The position numbers were made by a program, and so were the translations under genes. DNA of 64,000 nucleotides, taken from the NCBI GenBank assembly GCA_018269005.1, contig JAFDVK010000032.1:1-64000 (forward strand), in the 5' to 3' direction. How positions within the stretch are numbered: the first letter of the stretch is position 1; the number at the start of each line of letters is the position of its first letter. Under the pieces are notes generated by a model. That model ran no database searches. It saw only the letters and a list, made by a program, of their open reading frames with translations, and had not been told where the DNA came from. This document shows positions 1-8,233 of this stretch, piece by piece. The DNA is from Acidobacteriota bacterium (GTDB lineage Bacteria > Acidobacteriota > Blastocatellia > Pyrinomonadales > Pyrinomonadaceae).

Positions 1-57
1 CGTGAAACGCAGACCACGACCTTTAGTACACGCAACCTTGGTTACGAGGCAAATTAG
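1..57 (+). CDS. C-terminal end of an upstream gene (partial)
   Basis: Frame 1 is open from the first base and ends in TAG at 55-57, giving an 18-residue tail that finishes LGYEAN. Only 22 bases separate it from the PilX-like gene, so the two are probably co-transcribed. In type IV pilus minor-pilin operons the gene before pilX is usually a pilW- or pilV-like pilin. That identity is inference from position only; nothing in the tail is diagnostic. Confidence 0.5.
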   Translation, partial: RETQTTTFSTRNLGYEAN

Positions 58-79
58 TTTTTGAAGTAGGTACAAAACG

Positions 80-3043
80 ATGGAAACCGGAAGAGAGAAT
101 TCGACAAATTCCACGAAGGCCGCGAACGAAAGCAGCGAACGCGGTTCAGCGATCGTGATAGCTCTATTCGTCCTTGCTCTCGTGAGCGTTTTTGCCGCGA
201 TGGCGATGACACGAACGGCAGCGGAGGCAGCTGCGGTCGGCAATGAAACTGCCGAGGCGCGTACGTTCTACGCGGCGCAGGGAAGTCTTGAGTCGATGAC
301 GCGAAACTTCAACAAGCTCTTCGGAGCGAAGTTGAGCCCGACTGCCGCGGATATCACAAAGATCGAGAACGTTATGCCTCCGGGCCTCGCGGGATACACT
401 TTCGCGCAGACGGTCGGCCGTACATCTGCCAGTGAGAATGTTGTGTTGACCGGCGGCCCTTACAGCGGCCTGATCGCATTGCGTGATAACTGGCAGCTTG
501 TGACCACGACGACAGACAATCAGGGCGTACAAGTCCAGTTGACCCGCAACGTCCTCAACAACCGCATCCCGATCTTCCAGTTCGGTATCTTCTACGATGA
601 CGATCTCGAGCTCTTCCGGCCGCCGCTCTTTAGCTTCGGCGGACGCGTACACTCGAACGGCAACTTTTTCATTTCGCCCGGAAGTGAGGGCGTGTACTTT
701 GATTCCCGTGTAACCGCTCACAAGGAGATCGTTTCGCAAACCTGGCGCAACGGATACACGGGCGACAGCAGCAACAACAGAACTTATATCAAGAACGCTT
801 CGGGCGTGAATAAGCAGTTTTATCCCACGTGGGGCAGCGTCCTGAACAGCGGCGGCGGGCCGAATGTGTTCGCCTCGAATCCGGATATGCCGCCGGGATA
901 TAAGAATCCGAGCTGGGCCAGTCAGAGCGCGGTCTTTGACGGCAACCTGCAGGCACGTGTCGCTGAATTGCGACTGCCTCTAAAGGTCAATGCGAATTCT
1001 GACCTGATCGATATGATCAAGCGCGGCAAGGAAGAACCGGGCTCGACCGGCGGTGACCTTGTGAACAACGCAGGCACGATCGAACCTGTCTCCGCCACGA
1101 CAAAGGATGATGCGATCACAAAGGGCGAGAGATATTCGAACAAGAACGGTATTCGCGTCAGCCTTGCCGACAAGAAGGAAATGCTGCCGGGCTGTGCATT
1201 AAGCACCGGCTCTGCAGTTACAGGCCCGTGCGGTGTTCGGCTGGACGGCAATTGGAACGGTACCGCAGAACCGAATACTTCGGACACGGTCTTGGATCGC
1301 CGTTCACGCGGCTACGACATCATGGCGAATTTCCCGATGACCGACGGCTATCAAGCTACCAGGGTCAACGGAGAAAGACTCTTCACAGGTGATGCGACCT
1401 CGCGGCAGGTTTGGCTAAAGGTCGAGACCGTTGCATATGACAGTTCGACCGGCGTTCTGATGACGCGTGATATTACTTCGGAATTCCTGAGCCTCGGTAT
1501 AACCGAACAATCGCCGATCAATATCAGCGGCTATAGCGGAAGTAAGGCCAACAATGGATCGGTAAGTGCACCGTCGGCCAATATTACGGCGTTGACGCCG
1601 CAGAGTCCGACCACTTATCCCGACAGCCGCTCGATCGTGAAGCTACAACGCTTTGCGATTCCCGGAGACGCGATCCCGAACAATTCGCCCAATGTGATCA
1701 GCTACGACGGCGCGGGCGGATGGAACTATGTTCTCCGCTACACGACCGCCGACGCGGCGAAGATCGCCGCCGGATGCAGCCTGGGCTGCACCGCCGGCAA
1801 TGCCGGCTCTGTATCGAGCGCTTATGAAAACTATGGACAGCTCAAGCTCATAAACGCCACCGACAAGGCGATCGTCCCGTTCCCGATCGAAATGTTCGAT
1901 GCTCGCGAGGGGCTTTATTATGACGCAAAGAGTAAGACCTATTACTCCGACACGTACTACGACAATTACGAGAAGGTCGCACGCAATGGTGTGATGAGTA
2001 TGGTCGATATCGACGTTGCAAATCTCCGACGCTTCCTGCGCGGCGATTTCGATGGACGATTTCCCACGGGCACGCCTTTTTCAAACCTTATGGGACATTC
2101 GCTGACAAAAGACGACGTCCCGCAGGAGAATGGCTGGGTGCTTTATGTCTCCGACCGCCGCGGCGACGCGAACTTCAACGGCAAATACGATATGGAGGAT
2201 GTATATGGTGCTGCACCCGGCAACGACGGCGTCCTGCAACAGGGAGAAGATGTGGACCCCGTTGGGCAGTATGGAAACGGCATCCTCAATACTTCGTACG
2301 GCACCGAGGCAGCAAGGTATCGCGATGATACGATCTACGCGGATGCAGCGGCCGTGAACGATCATAAATACTATCGGCGCGGTGTCCGGCTCATTAACGG
2401 TACGACCGTTCCGGGTATCTATGACTCATCGAGTGCAGCCGATACGCGTGGATTTACCGTGGCCTCTGAGAACGGCGTTTATGTATGGGGCAATTACAAC
2501 TCAACGGGTGTTGTAACGGTACCCAGCACGGGCAACACGCCTTATTTCCAATATTTACCGTTCGATACGGCCCTTCATATCCCGTCGTCGATCGCGGCGG
2601 ATGCGGTCACGATCCTTTCAAACGCATGGAATGACGGAGAGAGTTTTCGTTATCCGTATGACCTCGCGAGTTCGTCTTGCGGTCCGCGTTGCGCCACGGA
2701 TACGACGATCCGATTTGCGATGCTGTCGGGAGACACGATAGCGAGCCATGACGGCACGCCGAATCAAGGCGGGATGTCACCGCGACTTAACGGCGGCGTC
2801 CATAACTTCAAACGCTTCCTCGAGCACTGGACGGGCGATAATTTGAACTATGCAGGTTCGCTGATCAACCTTTTCAACTCGCGGAACAATAACGGAGCGT
2901 TCAAGTGCTGCGATATGGTCTATGACCCGCCGAGACGTAATTGGGTGTTCGACAGCACCTTCCTCGATCCGACGCGTTTGCCGCCTGCAACGCCGTTCTT
3001 CCAGTACGTGCAGACGACAGGATTCCGACGTACGAATAACTAA
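80..3043 (+). CDS. Very large PilX-like pilus-associated protein
   Basis: A 987-residue protein. After about 22 polar residues comes a hydrophobic segment (about 24-47, GSAIVIALFVLALVSVFAAM) followed by an Ala/Glu-rich helix with ARTFYAAQGSLE. This is the hallmark of the PilX N-terminal domain, an inner-membrane helix resembling a pilin. The remaining roughly 900 residues are Gly/Asn/Ser/Tyr-rich, contain paired cysteines (GCSLGC, SSSCGPRC, KCCD) and look extracellular. Typical PilX proteins are about 150-200 residues, so this is far longer. It follows a probable minor-pilin gene, so a role at the pilus tip or in adhesion is plausible. The ATG at 80 has only a weak upstream AGG. A nested hairpin follows the stop. 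The large C-terminal part is not recognised. Confidence 0.7.
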   Translation: METGRENSTNSTKAANESSERGSAIVIALFVLALVSVFAAMAMTRTAAEAAAVGNETAEARTFYAAQGSLESMTRNFNKLFGAKLSPTAADITKIENVMPPGLAGYTFAQTVGRTSASENVVLTGGPYSGLIALRDNWQLVTTTTDNQGVQVQLTRNVLNNRIPIFQFGIFYDDDLELFRPPLFSFGGRVHSNGNFFISPGSEGVYFDSRVTAHKEIVSQTWRNGYTGDSSNNRTYIKNASGVNKQFYPTWGSVLNSGGGPNVFASNPDMPPGYKNPSWASQSAVFDGNLQARVAELRLPLKVNANSDLIDMIKRGKEEPGSTGGDLVNNAGTIEPVSATTKDDAITKGERYSNKNGIRVSLADKKEMLPGCALSTGSAVTGPCGVRLDGNWNGTAEPNTSDTVLDRRSRGYDIMANFPMTDGYQATRVNGERLFTGDATSRQVWLKVETVAYDSSTGVLMTRDITSEFLSLGITEQSPINISGYSGSKANNGSVSAPSANITALTPQSPTTYPDSRSIVKLQRFAIPGDAIPNNSPNVISYDGAGGWNYVLRYTTADAAKIAAGCSLGCTAGNAGSVSSAYENYGQLKLINATDKAIVPFPIEMFDAREGLYYDAKSKTYYSDTYYDNYEKVARNGVMSMVDIDVANLRRFLRGDFDGRFPTGTPFSNLMGHSLTKDDVPQENGWVLYVSDRRGDANFNGKYDMEDVYGAAPGNDGVLQQGEDVDPVGQYGNGILNTSYGTEAARYRDDTIYADAAAVNDHKYYRRGVRLINGTTVPGIYDSSSAADTRGFTVASENGVYVWGNYNSTGVVTVPSTGNTPYFQYLPFDTALHIPSSIAADAVTILSNAWNDGESFRYPYDLASSSCGPRCATDTTIRFAMLSGDTIASHDGTPNQGGMSPRLNGGVHNFKRFLEHWTGDNLNYAGSLINLFNSRNNNGAFKCCDMVYDPPRRNWVFDSTFLDPTRLPPATPFFQYVQTTGFRRTNN

Positions 3044-3069
3044 GCAGCCGCTAAAAGGCTGAACTTTAC

Positions 3070-3124
3070 GCCCGCACCCGAAATGAGCCGAATCGGCTTA
3101 GAGTAAGGCTGCGGGCATTCTTTT
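3070..3124 (+). terminator. Probable terminator after the PilX-like gene
   Basis: Outer arms GCCCGCA (3070-3076) and TGCGGGC (3110-3116) enclose an inner hairpin AGCCG/CGGCT (3086-3098), followed by ATTCTTTT. It lies 27 bases after the stop codon. Confidence 0.5.
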
Positions 3125-3198
3125 AGCGATCCCGTCATCTTCTCTGGAGATTGTCCTTGCTGGCTGTCTGCCTTTGTTAAAAACGCGATGGTCGGCCC

Positions 3199-3262
3199 TT
3201 GACAGCCGTGCTACACTTATAGTGGTAGATACAACATAGGTTGTATCTTTGATCTTTGAAAA
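3199..3262 (+). promoter_or_regulatory. Promoter-like box, dyad and boxA-like motif (copy A)
   Basis: In order: TTGACA (3199-3204), an 8-bp perfect inverted repeat GATACAAC/GTTGTATC with a 4-base centre (3228-3247), and TGATCTTTGAAAA (3250-3262), which resembles the boxA antitermination sequence. The same order and spacing recur at 30133-30197. It sits in the roughly 700-base gap 3044-3753, which has no convincing gene. No coding region follows closely, so what it drives is unknown. Confidence 0.45.
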
Positions 3263-3434
3263 CTGGTCCGGCCGCGGACGACAAACTGCCTGTCCCAAGC
3301 AAAAAGGGGAAATGCTGCTGCCGACGCCTAAAGTGCTGATAAATAAGGTGTTAGTTCGTTTCGGCTGCGTGTTTTATTTTTTTTATTTTTTGAGCAAAAA
3401 ATCGCTGTAACGAATTGATATACAAGGACTTACT

Positions 3435-3474
3435 TGTCCCACAGGGGGCGTGGGACAGTGTGGGACATGGGACA
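3435..3474. repeat. Iterated TGGGACA heptamers with hairpin
   Basis: TGTCCCAC (3435-3442) pairs perfectly with GTGGGACA (3450-3457), and TGGGACA recurs at 3461-3467 and 3468-3474. A further TGTCCCA lies at 3291-3297. The words look like iterated protein-binding sites. The rest of the 3044-3753 gap is T-rich around 3370-3400 and shows no supported gene. Confidence 0.5.
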
Positions 3475-3753
3475 GAGAACGGCGAGCAGAAAAGGGAGAA
3501 GAAAGGGTTGCATCACCGATGCGAAGCGGCGAACGCCAATGCCTTTCTCGTTCTTGTGCCCGGGACTTAAACCATGAGAGCCAAGGGCAATACGATATGA
3601 TCCGTGTCGCGTTTCTGTTTCTCTTCGTCCTCTTGCGAGCCCAGCTGTTCTCCGGATCGCAATTATTGTCGAACATTCGGACTATGATATCGTAAACGGT
3701 GTTGCAGTTGAGGAAGAAGCGGAGCGCTCTTCTGCCCATCGTTGCGTCTTCAG

Positions 3754-5259
3754 ATGAGAGAACTTTCCCTCTTAAATTCCAGGCTTGACCGGCGCTATGA
3801 CGTAAGCAAACGGCTCGGACAGGGAAGTTATGCGGAGATCTTCGCGGCTCGTGACACGCTTGCTTCCCCGCGGTCGCCGCATAGCACTGTCGTTGTAAAG
3901 GCCCTCAATGTTTTCCTTCAGGAAGACGTCGACCTTGATCTTGAAAGAACGCTCGTCGAGAATTTTCAGAATGAGGCTGTGGCTCTTGATAGGGTTCGCC
4001 ATCCCAACATTATCAGCCGTCTCGGTCACGGAACTGCGCGCGACCTGGCCGGGGTCGTTTTTCACTATTTGGTGCTCGAATATATGGCAGGCGGCGATAT
4101 CCAATCGTTGATACGCCAACGGCCATTGCGGATCGATGCGGCTCTCAAATATATCGAACAGGCCTGTGCGGGCCTTGCGCATGCACATTCACGCGGTATC
4201 ATACATCGCGATATCAAGCCACAGAATCTACTACTGACCGAGGATCTTGTAACGCTCAAGATCGCAGACTTTGGTGTTGCAAGATTTTCGGCCGCAGATT
4301 CGCCGATCACACGCGTCGGTACGAATATCTATGCTCCGCCCGAGCATAGTCCGGCGTACTTCTCCGATACGGCAGAAAGACTAACGCCGGCCGCCGATAT
4401 TTACTCGCTTGCTAAGACCGTCTATTCGATCATTACGCGGGAGCCGCCGCGGCAGTATGCGGGCAAACCGATCGAAGGCCTTCCTGAGTCTTCAAATGAC
4501 GAAGAATGGTCGGACGATCTCGTTGAGATCTTAAATCGCGCAACGTCGGATGATCCCGGCCGCAGGCCGCAATCGGTTGAAGAATTTTGGTTCGATCTCG
4601 GACCCGTCTTGAATATCGTTGCCGACATGGATCCGGACACTGTCGTCAAAAGAACGGCCGATCTGCCGCAGCCTCATGTCTCACGCGGTTATACTCCTTT
4701 GGTCCCGGAACAGCCGAGTTTTGAGGCGGTACTCAAAGAGAATACGCAATCGTCGGCCAGGGAGCAGCAAAGTACGCTCCCGGAAGTGCCGCCGTCGAAG
4801 GCGGTCATTGACTACCCGGCCTATGAACCGGTGCAGGAAAGGGTGGCGACGTCGATCCCGATGCCACCGGCGGTGAATCTGCCCGCTAGCGTGCCGAAAA
4901 GAGCTCTGAAGGCCTCGCTGCGGCGGCTAGCGATCTTCGTCGCTTTCGCCGCGATCTTTACAGGTGCCTTATATGCGACGGCACTCTATTTTCGAAATAA
5001 CGATGTCATTGAATCCGTGCGAAATCGGCTTATGCCTAGAATAGCTGTTGCTAACACCGATGTTTACCTGCGGCCGACACCGAGTACCGACAATGACCCT
5101 GTCGGGCTCGCGACAAAAAATTCTCGTGTTCGTATTGTCGCCACACACGAAAATTGGTACCAAGTTGATATAGTTGAACAAGGCCGCGAACGCGTTGGCG
5201 GGCCGAACTCTACCCACGGTTGGCTCAATGGCAAGTATGTGGATATACAGGAGAATTAG
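3754..5259 (+). CDS. Membrane-anchored Ser/Thr protein kinase with C-terminal SH3-like domain
   Basis: A 501-residue Hanks-type kinase. The N-terminal kinase domain (about 15-285) shows the glycine loop (LGQGSYAEIF), a VVVKAL lysine, the catalytic loop HRDIKPQN, DFG and an APPE variant of APE. A Pro/Ser/Glu-rich linker follows, then one transmembrane segment (about 390-410) and an extracytoplasmic bacterial SH3-like domain at the C-terminus (NTDVYLRPTPS ... WLNGKYVDI). The architecture suggests a cytoplasmic kinase coupled to an envelope-sensing module. The frame also has a TTG at 3742; the ATG at 3754 was preferred, with no clear ribosome binding site for either. The next gene encodes an FHA phosphothreonine-binding protein, a common partner. 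Confidence 0.9.
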   Translation: MRELSLLNSRLDRRYDVSKRLGQGSYAEIFAARDTLASPRSPHSTVVVKALNVFLQEDVDLDLERTLVENFQNEAVALDRVRHPNIISRLGHGTARDLAGVVFHYLVLEYMAGGDIQSLIRQRPLRIDAALKYIEQACAGLAHAHSRGIIHRDIKPQNLLLTEDLVTLKIADFGVARFSAADSPITRVGTNIYAPPEHSPAYFSDTAERLTPAADIYSLAKTVYSIITREPPRQYAGKPIEGLPESSNDEEWSDDLVEILNRATSDDPGRRPQSVEEFWFDLGPVLNIVADMDPDTVVKRTADLPQPHVSRGYTPLVPEQPSFEAVLKENTQSSAREQQSTLPEVPPSKAVIDYPAYEPVQERVATSIPMPPAVNLPASVPKRALKASLRRLAIFVAFAAIFTGALYATALYFRNNDVIESVRNRLMPRIAVANTDVYLRPTPSTDNDPVGLATKNSRVRIVATHENWYQVDIVEQGRERVGGPNSTHGWLNGKYVDIQEN

Positions 5260-5264
5260 AAAAT

Positions 5265-6233
5265 TTGGCTTCTAATATTCTTGAAAAGGTCAGACGATGG
5301 ATCGACGAGGACTCGGTTGAGACCACGCTCGAAAAGGCCGCGCGCGACGCAAAGGTGAAAGCCCGGAATCGTGCGGAACAGTTCATTGTCGCCATTGCAC
5401 AAAAGATCGAGGCTGTCATTCAGGAAGAAATGGTGCCGCTGCCGCAGGGAACGGTCATTATTCCAAGAGAATTTACCGTTTTTCTTAGCACAGACGACGA
5501 CAAAGAGTGGCAGGGCGAAAAACGCCGAGGTCTGGAAAAAGGGCTTTATCACATTCTGGGCGAGCGGGCCCGTGAGATCGCCGGTAAGAAGAAATTAGAA
5601 ACGAGCTCATTTGGGATAGAGTTTCGTATCGACGGAACGCTCGAAAAAGGCGAGATCCGCATCGAGCATAGCTGGGAAGATTCAACATCGAACAAAACCG
5701 GCGTGCTTGCACGGCCCAAGGGGATCGAGCAACTCGAGGCTCGCGAGAAACTCACGGTTCCGACCGCCCAAACGCCGCAGATCCCGACGCCTGCAAGGAT
5801 TCCTTCCTCACCGACCACGATCTCCCAGCAGAAAAGCCCGAATACGGCGCGATCCATTGAGCAGGCAGTTCCGATCTCGGCTCCAGAGGCGGAAGAAATG
5901 ACCCATGTCGCCTCAAGGGCAAAGGAACTTTATAAGCTCGAAGTTTGGCGAGGCGGCCAGCGGCAGAACGTCATCCCGATCTTTCAACGCCAGATCGTAA
6001 TCGGGCGCGGCTCGAAATCAAAACCTGTGGACATACCGCTCTCCGGAGATGTCGAGATAAGCCGTCGTCATCTGGTGATAGGTCATGAGGAAAACGGTTC
6101 GTTCTGGATACTGAACGAGGGCAGGAATGCGGCAGAGATCGGCACTTTTGAATTGCCTGCCGGGCAAAGGTATCAGTTGCAGCCGGGAATGACGATTACC
6201 GTATGTAGTTATTCACTTCGCGTGGTTCTGTAA
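5265..6233 (+). CDS. FhaA-like protein: N-terminal FhaA/DUF3662-type domain plus C-terminal FHA domain
   Basis: A 322-residue protein. The first 120 or so residues resemble the FhaA N-terminal domain, including the PREFTVFLS strand. A Pro/Thr/Gln-rich linker follows. The C-terminal 80 residues form an FHA phosphothreonine-recognition fold, with conserved GRG near IVIGRGS and SRRH in the binding loop. Starting at the TTG at 5265 puts AGGAGA (5249-5254) ten bases upstream, inside the end of the kinase gene. An earlier in-frame TTG at 5220 would overlap the kinase by 40 bases and lacks such a site. Translational coupling to the kinase and action as its phospho-dependent adaptor are likely, by analogy with actinobacterial kinase/FhaA pairs. 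The last 38 bases overlap the convergent DUF402 gene. Confidence 0.8.
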   Translation: MASNILEKVRRWIDEDSVETTLEKAARDAKVKARNRAEQFIVAIAQKIEAVIQEEMVPLPQGTVIIPREFTVFLSTDDDKEWQGEKRRGLEKGLYHILGERAREIAGKKKLETSSFGIEFRIDGTLEKGEIRIEHSWEDSTSNKTGVLARPKGIEQLEAREKLTVPTAQTPQIPTPARIPSSPTTISQQKSPNTARSIEQAVPISAPEAEEMTHVASRAKELYKLEVWRGGQRQNVIPIFQRQIVIGRGSKSKPVDIPLSGDVEISRRHLVIGHEENGSFWILNEGRNAAEIGTFELPAGQRYQLQPGMTITVCSYSLRVVL

Positions 6234-6708
6234 GATCTTTTAATAGACCATTTACGATACTAGCATTGAGAAGTATCTTTAAGGTCGCCTCGACCTTGTC
6301 AACAACCTCAGGCGGGTAGCCAAAGGCTCTTGAATTCGCCTCGAACTCATCGCGATCGAGCACTATCGGCTTTTTTCCGGGCCAAACCAACACATCTATA
6401 TCTAGGTCGATGTACGAAAGCTGAGTATCGGTCAGAACCGGCGGCATCGCAATATTGCAGTAGTAGTTGCGGAGTTCGCCGCCCGGAGACTCGAACCGGA
6501 AGATGTTGTACCAGCGGTCCGGCCAATAGAACTCGTATGAGACCGTACCGGCCTCGATAAGTCCCAGGTCTGTATGCTCGATCGTACGCTCGAACACGCC
6601 GACGAGGTCGATCCGAGTGGAAGTTTCGCTAATTATTTCGCCCGTCCATTCGCGGCGCACCGTTCCGTCGAAAGCAAGGGAACGGATCGTTACGAGCCTA
6701 CTCTTCAT
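6196..6708 (-). CDS. DUF402 family protein (FomD/nucleotide hydrolase-like)
   Basis: A 170-residue protein matching the DUF402 fold: a YEFYWPDRWYNIFRF strand pair, NYYCNIAMPP and the acidic YIDLDIDVLVWP followed by LDRDEFE. These carry the aromatic and metal-binding acidic residues of the family. Characterised relatives (FomD, Ntdp) hydrolyse nucleotides or nucleotidyl esters with Mn/Co; the substrate here is unknown. Its stop lies inside the end of the convergent FHA gene (38-bp overlap). Its start overlaps the end of the upstream UspA gene by 11 bp, so it is probably translated from the uspA transcript. Confidence 0.8.
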   Translation of the reverse strand: MKSRLVTIRSLAFDGTVRREWTGEIISETSTRIDLVGVFERTIEHTDLGLIEAGTVSYEFYWPDRWYNIFRFESPGGELRNYYCNIAMPPVLTDTQLSYIDLDIDVLVWPGKKPIVLDRDEFEANSRAFGYPPEVVDKVEATLKILLNASIVNGLLKDLTEPREVNNYIR

Positions 6709-7150
6709 CGCGAACGATCAATACCGAACAGTGAGCGTGGTGAACTACCGAATCTGAGACCGACCCAAGCAGGAGTCTCTCCCAGCGATTGTAGCCGTGG
6801 GATCCAAGAACGATCATATCGGCTTTCATTTCTTCCGCAGTTTCGACGATGCGGCTGTCCGGGGAGCCAAATAAAACGTCACTGGAAATAGTCGGCGGAT
6901 CCTTCTCAAATTCAGCCTTCAGCATGTCGACCGTCGAAACAATGACCTTCTCGGCATGGTCTCGGGCCGCCTTTTCGATCTCAGCGGTGTCGGGCAGGTA
7001 GCCGCTGTAAACATCTATCCCGAGCGGGACGGCCATATCGACAATCGTAACGATATGAACCGAGTCATTTCCTGTCAGCGCAAATTTTCTTATCGCCTGG
7101 GCAGCTGCCTCTCCATGTTTGGTGCCATCCGTCGCTAGAATGATCTTCAT
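6698..7150 (-). CDS. Universal stress protein (UspA family)
   Basis: A 150-residue single-domain UspA protein. It starts MKIILATDGTKHGEAA and ends with the ATP-binding signature G-x2-G-x9-G-S: VLGSHGYNR followed by LLLGSVSDSVVHHAHCSVLIV. ATP-binding Usp proteins act in the cytoplasm during stress or growth arrest. AGGAGG lies upstream of the ATG, and an extended -10 (TGATATAAT on the minus strand) is at 7186-7194. The downstream DUF402 gene overlaps by 11 bp. Confidence 0.92.
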   Translation of the reverse strand: MKIILATDGTKHGEAAAQAIRKFALTGNDSVHIVTIVDMAVPLGIDVYSGYLPDTAEIEKAARDHAEKVIVSTVDMLKAEFEKDPPTISSDVLFGSPDSRIVETAEEMKADMIVLGSHGYNRWERLLLGSVSDSVVHHAHCSVLIVRDEE

Positions 7151-7185
7151 TTCTGATCGCCTCCTATGGTAGTCAATTTATATCA

Positions 7186-7194
7186 ATTATATCA
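7186..7194 (-). promoter_or_regulatory. Extended -10 promoter candidate for uspA
   Basis: On the minus strand TGATATAAT (TGN plus a consensus -10) lies 36 bases upstream of the UspA start. No good -35 was found, as is usual for extended -10 promoters. Confidence 0.4.
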
Positions 7195-7211
7195 CTGAGA
7201 AGAACCGGCGC

Positions 7212-7676
7212 TTACTCATCCTCTTCCGGGTCGCGGCCGGTGTAAGTATTTCGGAGCTTGCTCAGGAGGTCGAAAAGGATGAGTCGCTCGGTCTCATTGA
7301 GATCGCCCAAGGTATATTCTTCCAACTCGTGCCATTGGGTTTCGACCTCTGCCCTTATGGCCAACCCCTTTTCAGTGATAAAGACCCTTGAGCTTCGGGC
7401 GTCGTTGTCCTCCCTCTGGATCCGGATGAGATTGATCTCGACCAGGCCCTTCACCATCTTGCTGACCGTCGGAGCGGAGAGGTTGAGTTGGGACGCGATA
7501 TCGATCTGCCTCAGCCCATTTTTCTTCCAAAGCTCGATCAGAACGAACGCTTGTCCCGCGTGCAGCCCGATCGTCGCCATACTTTTCTCGAGCGAGTTTC
7601 GGAAGGCGGTCGAAGTCCTCGCGAGAACGAAGCTGATCGTTTGCTCAAAAACAAATTCTGCGGGTCGTGAAACCAT
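7212..7676 (-). CDS. MarR family transcriptional regulator
   Basis: A 154-residue winged-helix protein. It has an N-terminal dimerisation helix, a helix-turn-helix around LRQIDIASQLNLSAPTVSKM, the wing (REDNDARSSRVFITEKG) and a C-terminal helix. The DxR wing motif is typical of MarR. Its start codon faces a hypothetical gene across a 170-bp spacer holding at least three perfect TTAGC-NN-GCTAA palindromes, so it very likely represses itself and the divergent gene. The ligand cannot be read from sequence. Confidence 0.9.
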   Translation of the reverse strand: MVSRPAEFVFEQTISFVLARTSTAFRNSLEKSMATIGLHAGQAFVLIELWKKNGLRQIDIASQLNLSAPTVSKMVKGLVEINLIRIQREDNDARSSRVFITEKGLAIRAEVETQWHELEEYTLGDLNETERLILFDLLSKLRNTYTGRDPEEDE

Positions 7677-7691
7677 TGCAAGAGCCCTTTC

Positions 7692-7813
7692 TTTGCAAGC
7701 TAACGCAAAGTTCTGAGGAGGCTAACTAAACATCGTTAGCTCGCTAATGAAATAAGGTTAGCTAGCTAAATAAATCTAATTAGCAAGCTAATGAAATAAA
7801 GTTAGCGTGGTAT
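7692..7813. promoter_or_regulatory. 22-bp-phased operator array for the MarR regulator
   Basis: Perfect 12-bp palindromes TTAGC-NN-GCTAA lie at 7736-7747, 7758-7769 and 7780-7791, starting exactly 22 bp apart. In the same phase are an 11/12 match at 7692-7703 (TTTGCAAGCTAA) and half-matches at 7714-7725 and 7802-7813. The array fills the spacer between marR and the divergent gene, so bound dimers would sit on one DNA face. Confidence 0.75.
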
Positions 7814-7846
7814 GAATTGTTATGCAAGTCCGCTAAGATTAGTTAA

Positions 7847-8233
7847 ATGGAAAAGAAAGAAAAGCTTAAAGAATGCCGGGACCTTCTCTTAAAACTACAC
7901 AAGGCGATGCTCGATCTTGAGCGGGAACTCTACGAAGGTATACACGGCAAACAAAGCTCCGGCCAGTTCCTCAATCTTCTTCTGGAAAACGATGATTTCG
8001 CATGGTTGCGACGATTCTCGCTGTTGATCGTTGAGATTGACGAGCTATTCGACCAGAAAGATGAGATCGCGAGCGAGGATATCGAGGCGGCCCAAAAGAA
8101 GGTTGGCGAACTCGTGCGAATGGAAGGCGGCGACGATTACTTTGTCGATAAATATAAATACGCCCTGCAGCACAGCGTTGAGGCTGCCTCGCTGCAGAGC
8201 GAACTAAAGGCGTTGATAGGCGAAGCTGCTTAA
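7847..8233 (+). CDS. Small all-helical hypothetical protein
   Basis: A 128-residue charged protein, unrecognised. It is almost entirely predicted helix, with a Leu/Lys/Glu-rich N-terminus ([16 protein letters not shown]) and an acidic middle ([14 protein letters not shown]). There is no signal peptide or membrane segment, so it is likely cytoplasmic. It is the only gene downstream of the MarR operator array on this strand and is probably its main target. Its last 4 bases overlap the convergent transaldolase-like gene. Confidence 0.6.
   Translation: MEKKEKLKECRDLLLKLHKAMLDLERELYEGIHGKQSSGQFLNLLLENDDFAWLRRFSLLIVEIDELFDQKDEIASEDIEAAQKKVGELVRMEGGDDYFVDKYKYALQHSVEAASLQSELKALIGEAA

Noticed and set aside
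3199..3262. CRISPR leader or rRNA leader
   Set aside because: The boxA-like motif suggests it, but no repeat-spacer array or rRNA gene follows.
3383..3739. Open frames on both strands between the PilX-like gene and the kinase
   Set aside because: Low-complexity, Arg/Ser-rich translations with no domain pattern; they cross the TGGGACA hairpins and T-rich tract and have no ribosome binding site.
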